Source of the DNA: UBA668 sp041394605
Lineage (GTDB): Bacteria; Actinomycetota; Acidimicrobiia; Acidimicrobiales; Ilumatobacteraceae
Reading direction: 5' to 3'
Assembly: GCA_041394605.1 (NCBI GenBank)
Contig: JAWKHX010000006.1
Location: 366,866 to 430,865 of the forward strand
Length of the DNA stretch: 64,000 nucleotides
The translations under genes and the position numbers were made by a program. The notes beneath the pieces are model-generated. The model did no database searches. It saw nothing but the letters and a program-made list of their open reading frames with translations, and was not told the DNA's origin. Below are positions 7,103-15,569 of this stretch, piece by piece (the first letter of the stretch is position 1; the number at the start of each line of letters is the position of its first letter).

Positions 7103-7867
7103 GTGAGCTTCGTGCGCGACGGGCGCACCATCCTCGCCCCGCTGAACTGGCAGGTGGAGGCCGGCCAGAGGTGGTTGGTGCTCGGGGCCAACGGTTCCGG
7201 CAAGACCACCCTCCTACGGCTGGCCTCCATGTACGAGCACCCGTCCGCCGGCACCGTCACCGTGCTCGGCGAGCGCCTCGGGCGGACCGACGTGCGCGAG
7301 TTGCGCCGCCGGGTCGGCTACATGTCGGCGGCACTCGCTGCGGAGATCCGCCCCGCGCTGCGGGTCCTCGACGTGGTGCGCACCGCCAAGTACGCCGCGC
7401 TGGAACCGTGGTGGCACCGCTACACGGCGGAGGACGACGCCGCGGCGCTGGAACGGCTGGACCGCATGGGTGTGGGCTGGGCGGCCGAGCGGTCGCTGGG
7501 CACGCTGTCGTCAGGCGAGCAGCAGCGCGTGCTGCTGGCCCGCACGCTGATGAACGACCCGGGCGTGGTGCTGCTGGACGAACCCAGCGCCCGGCTGGAC
7601 CTCGGCGGGCGGGAGCAGCTGGTGGAAGCCCTGGCCGAGCTGACCACCGACGCGACCGCGCCCCCTCTGGTGCTGGTGACCCACCATCTGGACGAGGTGC
7701 CGCCGGGGATGACGCACGTGCTGATGCTGCGTGACGGCGAGGTGGTGACCCGCGGCCCGATCGAACGGCACCTCACCGCCCGAGCTGTGAGCCGCTGCTT
7801 CGGCATGCCGCTGCACCTCCAGCGCAGGCCCGACGGCCGCTGGAGTGCCTGGCTGGACCGGGGCTGA
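7103..7867 (+). CDS. ABC transporter ATP-binding protein
   Basis: Cytoplasmic ATPase of 254 residues. Walker A is GANGSGKTTLL, the signature is LSSGEQQRVLLART, Walker B is VVLLDEPSARLD, and the switch His follows in LVLVTHHLDEVP. The order and size resemble stand-alone ATPases of the ModF/FecE type. No permease gene is adjacent, so the partner and substrate are unknown. The GTG at 7103 is the first possible start after an in-frame TAG. The codons before it (V-L-R-L-Q-R) also look like a normal ABC N-terminus, so the true start may be hidden by a small sequence error upstream. Confidence 0.88.
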   Translation: MSFVRDGRTILAPLNWQVEAGQRWLVLGANGSGKTTLLRLASMYEHPSAGTVTVLGERLGRTDVRELRRRVGYMSAALAAEIRPALRVLDVVRTAKYAALEPWWHRYTAEDDAAALERLDRMGVGWAAERSLGTLSSGEQQRVLLARTLMNDPGVVLLDEPSARLDLGGREQLVEALAELTTDATAPPLVLVTHHLDEVPPGMTHVLMLRDGEVVTRGPIERHLTARAVSRCFGMPLHLQRRPDGRWSAWLDRG

Positions 7868-7888
7868 CGCCGCGGGCCGCCCGCACGG

Positions 7889-8323
7889 TCAGGCCGTCAC
7901 GAGCGCGCTGAGACGTTCGCGGCCGGCCGTGATCTGGTCCGTGAGGGCGCGCTCCATCAACCCGCCGGTCCACAGCGCCCCGCCATAGTGCAGATGCATC
8001 TGCAGCGTGGCGCCCTCCTCGCCACGGGTCACTTCGGCTCGCAGCACCCAGGGTGAGTGGTGGCGCCCGTCCTGCTCCGCCCGCTCGAACACGGCCACAT
8101 GGCGCTCCGCGTCGTGCACGGTGCGCACCATGCGCAGCCGCTTGCTGCGGGCGAGGGGGCCGAGGCGGGCTCGCAACTCCACGGCCCACGCCGACTCGTC
8201 GCCGCCTTCGGGCACCGCGCGGTGCACGAGATCCACCCATGCCGGGTAGCGGGCGAGATCGTCGACGAAGGCGAACAGGGCGGCCGGTTCGCACGGGGCC
8301 TGGAGCGTGGCATGCACATCCAT
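7889..8323 (-). CDS. SRPBCC (START-like) family protein
   Basis: Predicted 144-residue helix-grip protein. The start MDVHATLQAPCEPAALFAFV and the segment DDLARYPAWVDLVHRAVPEG are typical of polyketide-cyclase/Bet v1-like domains, in which a first strand is followed by 'a....vf....d...yp.w.'. The C-terminal helix reads LMERALTDQITAGRERLSAL. Such proteins bind hydrophobic ligands, and the ligand here is unknown. It converges with the ABC ATPase gene, leaving about 21 bp between stops, and lies divergent to the secreted protein gene at 8418. Confidence 0.82.
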   Translation of the reverse strand: MDVHATLQAPCEPAALFAFVDDLARYPAWVDLVHRAVPEGGDESAWAVELRARLGPLARSKRLRMVRTVHDAERHVAVFERAEQDGRHHSPWVLRAEVTRGEEGATLQMHLHYGGALWTGGLMERALTDQITAGRERLSALVTA

Positions 8324-8417
8324 CGCCGCCAGTATCGCCGATTCATCGCCGGTGCCTCACAGATCCCTCACATCCGTGCCGCACCATGCACCCATCCCCC
8401 TCTGAAAGGAACCAACC

Positions 8418-8813
8418 GTGAAGAAGCACCTGATCGGATTCAGCGCCATCGTCCTCGCCGGCTCGCTCGGCATCGCCACCGTCGCCTCGGCATCCGAGGG
8501 TGACGGCACCGGCCCTGGCGCCGGGCGCGGGCGTGGCCGCAGCGTGCCGGCGCTCACCGACGAGCAGAAGTGCGAGCACCAGGACCAGATCGTCGAGCGG
8601 GCGAACAACATGCTGGCCCGCATGCAGGAGCGCCAGGCCAAGGTGGAGGAGTTCCGCGCCAAGGCCGAGGCCGCAGGCGAGACCGATCTGGTGGAGCGCC
8701 TGGACAACGTGCTGGAGCGCATGTCCGCCCGCCAGGACAAGGTGGAGACCCGCATCGCCGAGTTCCAGGCCTGGACCGCCGAGCACTGCACTGTGACCAC
8801 CGACATCGGCTGA
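8418..8813 (+). CDS. Small secreted coiled-coil protein of unknown function
   Basis: The GTG at 8418 follows AAAGGA at a good distance. The protein has 131 residues with signal peptide MKKHLIGFSAIVLAGSLGI and cleavage near A-S-A-S. A Gly/Arg-rich stretch (GTGPGAGRGRGRS) is followed by a continuous amphipathic helix (QDQIVERANNMLARMQERQA onward) and ends in H-C-T-V-T-T-D-I-G. Two cysteines bracket the helix and could form a disulfide that closes a hairpin. I do not recognise a family. The location outside the membrane is well supported; the role is unknown. Confidence 0.7.
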   Translation: MKKHLIGFSAIVLAGSLGIATVASASEGDGTGPGAGRGRGRSVPALTDEQKCEHQDQIVERANNMLARMQERQAKVEEFRAKAEAAGETDLVERLDNVLERMSARQDKVETRIAEFQAWTAEHCTVTTDIG

Positions 8814-8865
8814 CCACCGCAGACCTTCCACCTGCGCACCATCGCCCCACACCCCCCGGGGCATC

Positions 8866-8912
8866 CGAGTTGGCGTTGGGACCGTGCCCTGTCCGGTCCC
8901 GGCGCCAACTCG
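8866..8912. terminator. Hairpin terminator between convergent genes
   Basis: Inverted repeat CGAGTTGGCG...CGCCAACTCG with further pairing of GGGACCG and CGGTCCC inside, followed on the plus strand by ccgttttcc. It lies 53 bp behind the secreted protein gene and 16 bp behind the stop of the DUF3499 gene, as expected for a bidirectional terminator. Its core words GTTGGCG and GGACCG also occur in the 47-bp repeats at 20.0 kb and 37.5 kb. Confidence 0.7.
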
Positions 8913-8927
8913 CCGTTTTCCAGCAGG

Positions 8928-9434
8928 TCAGTCCGGGCGGTTCTTGCGACCGAAGGCGCGTGACAGCAGCGGGCTGCGCGCTTCCAGCAGGCCGCCGAGG
9001 TCGTCGCTCTGGTCGAACACCGGCTTCCACGCTTCGGCGGCCGCGTCGGCGGCCGGGTGGTCGGACGCGTTCGACGGGTGATCGCCATCGGCAGCGGGCG
9101 GCGCGTCCGCGGGGGCGTCGCCAACTGGCGCCAACTGCAACTGGCCGGTCTCGTCGACGTCCTTCGCCCGGCCATGGCGGGCCCGGCGGGCCCGGCGCGG
9201 CGCAGGCAGCGGCTCTCGCGGCTTGAACAGGCGGGGCTCCGCCTCGCGGCGGTCGTCGAGCATCCAGCCGAGGGGGACCACCATGGCATCGGCATGTCGG
9301 CGGCACAGCACCCCGGCGCGGAACGCGACAGCGCCTTCGAACGGTTCGATCCACACGGTGAGGTGATCAGCGTCGATCCCGTACGTGACGTCGGCCGGCT
9401 GCGAACACCCCGGTCGCTCACACAGCCTCGCCAT
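8928..9434 (-). CDS. DUF3499 family protein
   Basis: Cytoplasmic protein of 168 residues. The N-terminus MARLCERPGCSQPADVTYGI has the Cys pair of the actinobacterial DUF3499 family (C-x-R-P-G-C-x-x-x-A), and a second pair-like site occurs in VLCRRHADAM, so zinc binding is likely. The middle is a basic Arg/Pro/Ala linker, and the C-terminal tail (WKPVFDQSDDLGGLLEARSP, LLSRAFGRKNRPD) is also conserved in such proteins. DUF3499 is largely restricted to Actinomycetota, which supports the taxonomic guess. Function unknown. The gene lies just downstream of tRNA-Val, separated from it by a terminator. Confidence 0.85.
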   Translation of the reverse strand: MARLCERPGCSQPADVTYGIDADHLTVWIEPFEGAVAFRAGVLCRRHADAMVVPLGWMLDDRREAEPRLFKPREPLPAPRRARRARHGRAKDVDETGQLQLAPVGDAPADAPPAADGDHPSNASDHPAADAAAEAWKPVFDQSDDLGGLLEARSPLLSRAFGRKNRPD

Positions 9435-9450
9435 GCAGGGGAGACTAATG

Positions 9451-9474
9451 GAAACACCCCGCCGAAACGGGGTG
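9451..9474 (-). terminator. Intrinsic terminator after tRNA-Val
   Basis: On the minus strand CACCCCG, loop TTTCGG, and CGGGGTG form a 7-bp stem followed directly by TTTCC. It lies 5 bp beyond the CCA end of the tRNA, so it ends that transcript and insulates the DUF3499 gene. Confidence 0.8.
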
Positions 9475-9478
9475 GGTG

Positions 9479-9555
9479 TGGTGGGCGATACAGGGCTCGA
9501 ACCTGTGACCTCTACGGTGTGAACGTAGCGCTCTAGCCGACTGAGCTAATCGCCC
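9479..9555 (-). tRNA. tRNA-Val (anticodon CAC)
   Basis: On the minus strand the acceptor arm GGGCGAT pairs with ATCGCCC, followed by discriminator A and encoded CCA. The D-arm contains TAGCTCAGTCGGCTAGAGC. The anticodon stem CTACG/CGTAG encloses loop TTCACAC with anticodon CAC, reading GTG valine codons. The T-arm carries the standard GGTTCGAGCCC. All arms pair, and the gene is 77 nt including CCA. Confidence 0.95.
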
Positions 9556-9628
9556 TCAACGGCGGCGGCAAGGCTAGCAGCCAGCCCCCGCTCTCCAACC
9601 TGGTTCCTGCTGCCCAGGAGAGGTTCCT

Positions 9629-10207
9629 TCACCCGTCGCCGGGTTCGGCAACCTCGGGCGCGGCGACGGTGCCGCCACTGCGCCAGTAAACACCGTCCTC
9701 GCGGGTGAGGAACTCCTCGTCCACCAGGTAGCGGCGGAGCGCCGCAGTGTCCGCGTGGCGCTGGCCGAGCAGCAGGTTCACCATCTGCTCGCTGTAGCGG
9801 CGCCCCGGTTCGAACAGCTGGGCCAGCCAGTCCAGGATCACCAACCGCTTGCCGTGCGACGACGGGATGCTGGTGAGCCGGCCGTCCTGCACGAAGGCCG
9901 TCAGCACCTTGCGCGCCTCCACGGGCGCGTCGGCGTGCTCCGTGCTGGCGGGGCGGCTGAGGGCCGCGCGCGCCGCCGACTGGATGGCTGCGCCGTCGAC
10001 TTCCAACCCGCCGTCGCGCTGCATCACCAGGCCGGCGTCGGCCAGCTTGCCCAGCGCCTTGCCGGCCTGCGCGGGGTTCAGGCCGGTGGCCTGGCATACG
10101 GCGTCCAAGGTCCGCGCGCCCAACTGCACTGCTGCGAAGGCGGCGCGGCGGGCATCGTCGGCCAGCGCCCCGGCGACCGCGGCGGCGTCAGTAGCCGAGG
10201 TGGACAT
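9629..10207 (-). CDS. DUF2087 domain protein with N-terminal winged helix
   Basis: Predicted DNA-binding protein of 192 residues. The first half (AVQLGARTLDAVCQATGLNP, then AGKALGKLADAGLVMQRDG) has the pattern of an ArsR/MarR-like winged helix. The C-terminal part (LVILDWLAQLFEPGRRYSEQ, then RYLVDEEFLTREDGVYWRSG) is the DUF2087 domain, common at the end of small regulators. The ATG at 10207 lies inside the 3' end of the 2-hydroxyacid dehydrogenase gene (20-bp overlap), so the two are co-transcribed. It may regulate the amine/polyamine genes upstream; this is inference from position. Confidence 0.85.
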   Translation of the reverse strand: MSTSATDAAAVAGALADDARRAAFAAVQLGARTLDAVCQATGLNPAQAGKALGKLADAGLVMQRDGGLEVDGAAIQSAARAALSRPASTEHADAPVEARKVLTAFVQDGRLTSIPSSHGKRLVILDWLAQLFEPGRRYSEQMVNLLLGQRHADTAALRRYLVDEEFLTREDGVYWRSGGTVAAPEVAEPGDG

Positions 10208-11111
10208 GCACGGGTCCGATGAGTTCCTCGCCGGCGCCGAAGCGGCGCACATTGGCCGTGATCCGCTCGCTGAGCAGGGGCACGGCCATCTCCGGCGTGT
10301 TGCCGACGTGCGGCGTGATGATGCAGTTCGGCAGCGACCAGAGCGGGTGGCCCTCGGGCAGCGGCTCAGGGTCGGTGACGTCCAGCGCGGCGCCACCGAT
10401 GATGCCCTCCTGCAGCGCCCACACCAGGTCGTCGGTGACGATGTGACGGCCGCGAGCGACGTTGACGATCCAGGCGTGGGGCTGCATCTGCTCCAACTCG
10501 TTGCGCGAGATCATGCCCTCTGTCTCGGGTGTGAGCGCGAGCGCGAGGAATACCACATCGGCGTCGGCGATGGCATCCACGTAGCGGTCGGGTTCGACCA
10601 CCTCGTCGGCACCCGCCATGTCCACCACGCGGTTGCGGACCACGGTGATCCGGCAGTCGAAGGGGTCGAGCAGGCGCAGCAGCGATTCGGTGATCCCGCC
10701 GCCGCCGAGGATGGCCACCTTCGAACCCAGCAGGTTGCGGCCGTGCGGCCGGCCCCACTCGGTGGCGGTGGCGTAGGCGCCCACGTGCCGCAGGCCGGCC
10801 AGGGCCAGAGCCAGAGCCATCTCGGCCACCGGTTCGGCGTACACGCCCTTGCCGCACGTCCACTGGCGATCATCGTCCACGAGGTCCACGAACTGCTCGA
10901 TGCCGGCGAACGGCAACTGCACCCACTCCAACTGAGGGGCGTCCACCAGCAGTTGGCGGAGTGCCTCGGGGTTGCGCGGCGCGGCCCACACCACGCCCTC
11001 GGCCTCAGCGGCGGGCACCACCTGGCCGCCGCCGGCGACGATGGCAGCGGCCATCCAGTCCGGGGCGCCGTCGGGCGCCAGGGCGATGCGGGGCAGGGTG
11101 GTACTTGGCAT
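10188..11111 (-). CDS. D-isomer-specific 2-hydroxyacid dehydrogenase family protein
   Basis: NAD-dependent oxidoreductase of 307 residues. The NAD-binding loop is VAILGGGGITESLLRLL, with G-G-G-G-I where GxGxxG is usual. The catalytic set is present: Arg in IVNVARGRHIVTDDL, a Glu in DVTDPEPLPEGHPLWSL, and His in NCIITPHVGNTPEM. The protein is close to the standard 310-340 residues. The substrate is unknown. It lies between the amine oxidase and the DUF2087 gene in one minus-strand run, 12 bp after the oxidase stop, so it may reduce or oxidise a keto or hydroxy acid formed from amines. Confidence 0.9.
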   Translation of the reverse strand: MPSTTLPRIALAPDGAPDWMAAAIVAGGGQVVPAAEAEGVVWAAPRNPEALRQLLVDAPQLEWVQLPFAGIEQFVDLVDDDRQWTCGKGVYAEPVAEMALALALAGLRHVGAYATATEWGRPHGRNLLGSKVAILGGGGITESLLRLLDPFDCRITVVRNRVVDMAGADEVVEPDRYVDAIADADVVFLALALTPETEGMISRNELEQMQPHAWIVNVARGRHIVTDDLVWALQEGIIGGAALDVTDPEPLPEGHPLWSLPNCIITPHVGNTPEMAVPLLSERITANVRRFGAGEELIGPVHVHLGY

Positions 11112-11123
11112 GGTCCGAAGAGG

Positions 11124-12437
11124 CTATCCGCCGTTGATCAGGCGGGTCGCCACGGTTTCACCGCTCTCCAGCGCGCCTTCCATGTATCCGGTGCACGTTG
11201 CCACGTGCTCGCCCGCCAGGTGCACGCGCCCCCACGGCTGCCGTAGCACGGCCCAGAATGCCGTGACCTGGCCGGGTTGATAGACCGCGTAGCTGCCGCC
11301 GTACCGGGGCTCGTTGCTCCAAGCACGGCTCCAGCCGCCGATCGGGGCGGCATCCAGCCCGTGCATCGCAGCCATCTCGCCGGCCGCCCGGGCAATGCGG
11401 GCACCTTCGTCGAGTTGCGCCCACTCGTGGCCGCCGGCGCCGCCGCAGTAGCTCATGAGGATGCCCGTCTGGCCTGGCTGGTCCACGGTGGGCTCGTACA
11501 CCCGCTGTGCGGGACCGGCCGTGGTGGCGTAGCCATTGGGCCAACGGCGCCGCGGCCACTGGACGGACGTCTTGGTGACGGTGCCGTAGCCGAGCTCACG
11601 CACCGCCGTGGCGAGCGGTTCGGGGAAGTCGATCCGCATGGACCGCACCGGCACCAGCGAGCAGGCCAGCACCACATGGTCGGCGCGCAGGACCCGCTGG
11701 TCGGTGTGCACCACCACACCGTCCGCGTCCTGCTCCACCGCGGTGGCGTGCTCGCCGAAGTGCAGCAGGTCGGTGACTTCACCGGCCATCGCCCAGGCCA
11801 GCCGCCCGAACCCGCCGTCGGCGCGGTGGGACAGCACCGTTCGGCCGCCGCTGGTCTGGTCGTGGTGGGCGCGCTGCTGGGCCACGAACAGCAGCGACAC
11901 TTGCTGCGGCTCGGCGGCGAACTCGCCCTGGGCGTCGCGGCGACGGAACAACCGGGCCAGCTCACCCAGGCCGGCTTCGTCGGCCACGTCGGCCAGGGAC
12001 CGCGCGTCCAACGCGGCCGCATCGGGATGGAGGTCCGGCCGGGCGGGGTCCGCAACGCCCGCGGTTGCCGCCTCGACGACGCGGTCGAACGCGTCCAACT
12101 CGTCCATCAGGCGGGGGTCCGCCTCGCGCAGCTCGTCGGGGCTGAACAGCCGGCCGTCTCGGTACAACCAGCGGCGGATGGTGGTCCATTGCTCGCCGGG
12201 GCCGAGACGGGCGATCCCGTACCGGTCCAGCAGTTCCAGCACGCGGACGTTCACGTCGTCCACCCACTCGGCACCGCTCTCGCTGTACTGGCCGCCCTTC
12301 AGGCCGCGCCGCACCGTGCGCACACGGCCGCCCGGCCGCTGCCCACCTTCCAACACCGCCACGTCGGCGCCGGCCTGGGTGAGCAGGCGGGCGGCGCGCA
12401 GGCCGGCCAGCCCGGCCCCGACGATGACGACACGCAT
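11124..12437 (-). CDS. FAD-dependent amine oxidase (flavin monoamine oxidase family)
   Basis: Flavoprotein of 437 residues. The N-terminal dinucleotide motif is MRVVIVGAGLAGLRAARLLT followed by VLEGGQRPGGRVRTV, the FAD-binding signature of the MAO/polyamine oxidase family. The C-terminal FAD contact is GRVHLAGEHVATCTGYMEGA. The layout fits oxidative deamination of a primary amine or polyamine to aldehyde, ammonia and hydrogen peroxide. The ATG at 12437 starts right at the FAD motif; a longer start at 12491 would overlap the permease gene. It lies 7 bp behind the Pot permease stop, so it belongs to the Pot operon and probably acts on the imported amine. Confidence 0.9.
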   Translation of the reverse strand: MRVVIVGAGLAGLRAARLLTQAGADVAVLEGGQRPGGRVRTVRRGLKGGQYSESGAEWVDDVNVRVLELLDRYGIARLGPGEQWTTIRRWLYRDGRLFSPDELREADPRLMDELDAFDRVVEAATAGVADPARPDLHPDAAALDARSLADVADEAGLGELARLFRRRDAQGEFAAEPQQVSLLFVAQQRAHHDQTSGGRTVLSHRADGGFGRLAWAMAGEVTDLLHFGEHATAVEQDADGVVVHTDQRVLRADHVVLACSLVPVRSMRIDFPEPLATAVRELGYGTVTKTSVQWPRRRWPNGYATTAGPAQRVYEPTVDQPGQTGILMSYCGGAGGHEWAQLDEGARIARAAGEMAAMHGLDAAPIGGWSRAWSNEPRYGGSYAVYQPGQVTAFWAVLRQPWGRVHLAGEHVATCTGYMEGALESGETVATRLINGG

Positions 12438-12444
12438 GGCGGAC

Positions 12445-14325
12445 TCAGGCACCGCCGGTGAGCGTCGCCGCCACCTTCGACGAGTCGTCACCGGAGCGAC
12501 GCAGGATCGCAGCGGCGGCGATGAGCGCCAGCAGCGTGACCCCCAGCAGCAACGTCGCCATGGCCGCGATGTCCGGCTTGCGGACCGTCTTCACCTGGCC
12601 GAGCACATACGTGGGGAACGTGTTGGTACCGGGCGCCTTCACGAAGTCCGAGATGATCACGTTGTCCAGCGCGAACGTGAAGGCCAGCAGCCCACCGGCC
12701 ATCACGGCCGGGGCGATCAGCGGCAGCGTGATCTGCCGGAAGGCCGTGAGCGGCGTGGCGTAGAGGTCGTTGGCTGCCTGCTCCAGGCTTTCGTCCATCC
12801 CCTGCATGCGAGCGCGCACGATGAGGGTGACGACTGCCGCCGAGAAGATCGACTGGCCGATCCACAGCGGGGCCAGGCCCTCGCGGAAGATCCCGCCGAG
12901 CGAGACGAATTCCAGCTGCATGCCCGTGGCGTCCACGATCTCTGGCGTCGTGAGCACCAACAGCAGCATCGCCATGAACCCGACCGTCCACCGGCCGGGG
13001 CGCCGGGCCAGTGCGATGCCGGCCAGCGTGCCGAGGATCACCGAAATGAGCGCCGCCACTGCGGCAGCGCCGAGTGACGACTTCATCGACCCGGTGAGCA
13101 GGGTGTTGTCCCACATCTCGCCGTACCACTTGGTGGAGAAGCCGGACCACACCTCCAGCGCCTTGTTGCGGTTGAAGGAGTGCCCGACGATGAAGGTGAT
13201 CGGGAGGTACAGGAAGACCAGGACCGCGGCACCCCAGAGCCACAGCATGCCGTTGCTCAACCGCGGGGCCACGACGGAGCCGAGCCAGACCGCGCCGCCG
13301 ATGGCACCCAGCGCGCCCACGAGATACACGACGTTGATCCACGAGAAGCTGAGCACCAGCATCCCGACGAAGAAGACCAGTACCAGGCCGCTGACGGTGG
13401 CGAGCAGGCTGTCGATCTTGCCGGCCTTCTTCAACGCCCAGGCCAGCAGGAAGGCGACCCCGAGCACCGCGAGGATCGACACGATGAGGATCACGGCGAT
13501 GGCGGCACCCAGGGCGGGGTTCTGCGCCGAGATGAACTGGGTGGCCACCAGGTTGCCGGGCATGTTGCCCTTTGCCCCACCCAGCACGTTGGCGGTGATG
13601 TAGTCGCCGGCGAGGGGCACGAACACCAGCACCACACCGGCGACGATGCCGGGCGCCGCCAGCGGCAGCGTGATCTGGAAGAACGTCTTGAGGCGGCTGG
13701 CAAAGAGGTCCTTGCTGGCCTCACGCAGCACGGGGTCCAGACGGTCCAGCGCCACGAAGAGCGGGAAGATCATCAGCGGCAAGTAGTTGTAGACCACGCC
13801 GATCTGCACGCCCAGCCGGGTGTCCAGCACGTTGAGCCGCTCGCTGAGGATCCCCCAGTCCATCAACGTGTTGGAGATCAGACCCTTCGGCGCCAGCACG
13901 ATGCGCCAGGCAAGCGTGCGGATGAGGAAGTTGGTGAAGAAGGGCACGGCCAGCAGGGCCAGCGCGATGCCCTTGCCACGCTTCACCTTGGTGGCCAGCA
14001 GATACGCAATGGGGAACGCCACCACCACACAGAGGAACGTGCCGATCAGGGTGGTCCGCATGCCCTGCTTGAGCACGTCGACGAACAACCCACTCAGCCC
14101 GCCCTCCAACGCTTGGCGGTAGTTGTCCAGGTTGAGGTGGTCGTAGCTGACCCTGCCGGCCGACCCCTCGATCTTGCTGCCGAAGCTGGCCGCAACCACC
14201 AGCGCGACCGGCACCAGGAAGAAGAACACCCACCACGCCCACGCGGGGATGGCGAGGAGGAACTTCGGGAGCCGCAGCCACCGCCGGAGCGGGGCAGGGC
14301 CTTCGGTGACGGTCGCGCTGGCCAT
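12445..14325 (-). CDS. Fused PotB-PotC type ABC transporter permease for polyamines
   Basis: Inner-membrane permease of 626 residues that carries both permease halves in one chain. The N-terminal half begins with a cytoplasmic stretch and the segment AWAWWVFFFLVPVALVVAAS, and has an EAA loop at EASKDLFASRLKTFFQITLP. A linker at about residues 300-370 holds two or three extra hydrophobic segments (LVLVFFVGMLVLSFSWINVV, YLVGALGAIGGAVWL). The C-terminal half has its own EAA loop at EQAANDLYATPLTAFRQITL. In most bacteria PotB and PotC are separate 275-300-residue proteins. No stop or shift is seen at the join. PotD and PotA lie directly upstream. Confidence 0.9.
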   Translation of the reverse strand: MASATVTEGPAPLRRWLRLPKFLLAIPAWAWWVFFFLVPVALVVAASFGSKIEGSAGRVSYDHLNLDNYRQALEGGLSGLFVDVLKQGMRTTLIGTFLCVVVAFPIAYLLATKVKRGKGIALALLAVPFFTNFLIRTLAWRIVLAPKGLISNTLMDWGILSERLNVLDTRLGVQIGVVYNYLPLMIFPLFVALDRLDPVLREASKDLFASRLKTFFQITLPLAAPGIVAGVVLVFVPLAGDYITANVLGGAKGNMPGNLVATQFISAQNPALGAAIAVILIVSILAVLGVAFLLAWALKKAGKIDSLLATVSGLVLVFFVGMLVLSFSWINVVYLVGALGAIGGAVWLGSVVAPRLSNGMLWLWGAAVLVFLYLPITFIVGHSFNRNKALEVWSGFSTKWYGEMWDNTLLTGSMKSSLGAAAVAALISVILGTLAGIALARRPGRWTVGFMAMLLLVLTTPEIVDATGMQLEFVSLGGIFREGLAPLWIGQSIFSAAVVTLIVRARMQGMDESLEQAANDLYATPLTAFRQITLPLIAPAVMAGGLLAFTFALDNVIISDFVKAPGTNTFPTYVLGQVKTVRKPDIAAMATLLLGVTLLALIAAAAILRRSGDDSSKVAATLTGGA

Positions 14326-14334
14326 GGTGGTGGG

Positions 14335-15546
14335 TCAGGCGCCCGCGGCGGCCTTGGTCTTGTTGTAGATGGCGACCACGGCTTCCTGGTTGTCCAGCGA
14401 ACCGGACTTCATCCGGCTGACCTCTTCGTCGGTGAAGTACACGATCTCGAGGTACTTCGTGTCCGCCGGCAGCGCCTCACGAGCCGCGGCGATGCCCGTG
14501 TTGTAGCCGTGGAACGCAACGTCGATGGCCGAGTTGGCCGGGTCGAGGATGAAGTTGATGAAGTTGTAGCAGGCGTCCAGATTGGCGGCGCCCTTCAGGA
14601 TGCACCAGTTGTCCATCCACAGCTCGGTCTCGGGCGCACCGAGGCCCCACTTGTAGTCGTCCGGGTTGCCACCGGACTCCTCCACCGACAGCAGGCCCTG
14701 GCGAGCATCGCCGTTCCACACCATCGACAGGGCGTAGTTGCCCTGCGTGAGGTTGATGCCCGGGTAGCTGTCGAACGCCTTGATGTGCTGGGCGAACTCG
14801 TTCACCATGAAGTCCTCGCAGGCCTGCAGCTCGCCCTCGTCGGTGGTGTTCCAGTCGATCCCGTTGGCCCAGAAGTAGAGCCCGCACAGGTTCGGGGCGG
14901 TGTCGAGGATGCTGACGCTGCCGCTGGCCTCGTTCATGGCCACGTCGATGAAGTCGGCCCAGGTGTTGATCTCGCGGTCGATCACCGTGGTGTCGTAAAT
15001 CCAGCCCGTCGAGCCCCAGTTCTTGCACACCGAGTGCTTGTTCTCCGGGTCCCACGTCTGGTTGCGGTAGGCCGGGTCGAGGTTCTCGAAGTTGGTGATG
15101 CGGGACAGGTCCAGCTCCTCCAGCAGGTCCTCCCCGACCATCTGAGGGATGTAGACGCCCGTGGGGCAGATCATGTCGAAGCCGTTGTTGCCGCCTGCCG
15201 ACACCAGCTTCTGGATGGCTTCCTCGTTCGAGTTGAAGATGGTGATCTCGATGTTGCCGAACTTGGACATCAGATCGGGATCGTCGTACTCGGCCCACGT
15301 GAAGAGCTTGAAGGAGTTGGCGCTGCTGTCGCCGCCACCGCCCGACGTGCTGGCGGGGCTGGTGTCCGTGCCGCCTCCGCTGGTGGTGCTGGTGGACTCG
15401 CTGTCGTCACCGCAGGCGGCGAGGAAGGCGGCCAGCGCTGCCGAGCCACCGACGGCGGCCAGCATCTGGCGGCGGCTCATGGCCCCGACGAGGCGCTGTG
15501 CGGTGGCCTTGTCGGCGAGGATGCGGAAAGGTTGCTGAGGTGCCAT
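14335..15546 (-). CDS. Spermidine/putrescine-type substrate-binding lipoprotein (PotD-like)
   Basis: Secreted binding protein of 403 residues. The N-terminus has a Tat-like S-R-R-Q-M-L followed by the hydrophobic AAVGGSAALAAFLAAC with lipobox L-A-A-C, then a Ser/Thr/Gly-rich spacer. The mature part starts NSFKLFTWAEYDDPDLMSKF and contains FDMICPTGVYIPQMVGEDLL and GYNTGIAAAREALP, typical of the PotD/PotF family. It would deliver polyamines or a related cation to the fused permease. AAGGAG lies at good distance before the ATG. It is second in the operon potA, potD, potBC, oxidase. Confidence 0.9.
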   Translation of the reverse strand: MAPQQPFRILADKATAQRLVGAMSRRQMLAAVGGSAALAAFLAACGDDSESTSTTSGGGTDTSPASTSGGGGDSSANSFKLFTWAEYDDPDLMSKFGNIEITIFNSNEEAIQKLVSAGGNNGFDMICPTGVYIPQMVGEDLLEELDLSRITNFENLDPAYRNQTWDPENKHSVCKNWGSTGWIYDTTVIDREINTWADFIDVAMNEASGSVSILDTAPNLCGLYFWANGIDWNTTDEGELQACEDFMVNEFAQHIKAFDSYPGINLTQGNYALSMVWNGDARQGLLSVEESGGNPDDYKWGLGAPETELWMDNWCILKGAANLDACYNFINFILDPANSAIDVAFHGYNTGIAAAREALPADTKYLEIVYFTDEEVSRMKSGSLDNQEAVVAIYNKTKAAAGA

Positions 15547-15569
15547 GTGGTACTCCTTGGGGTGGTTGT

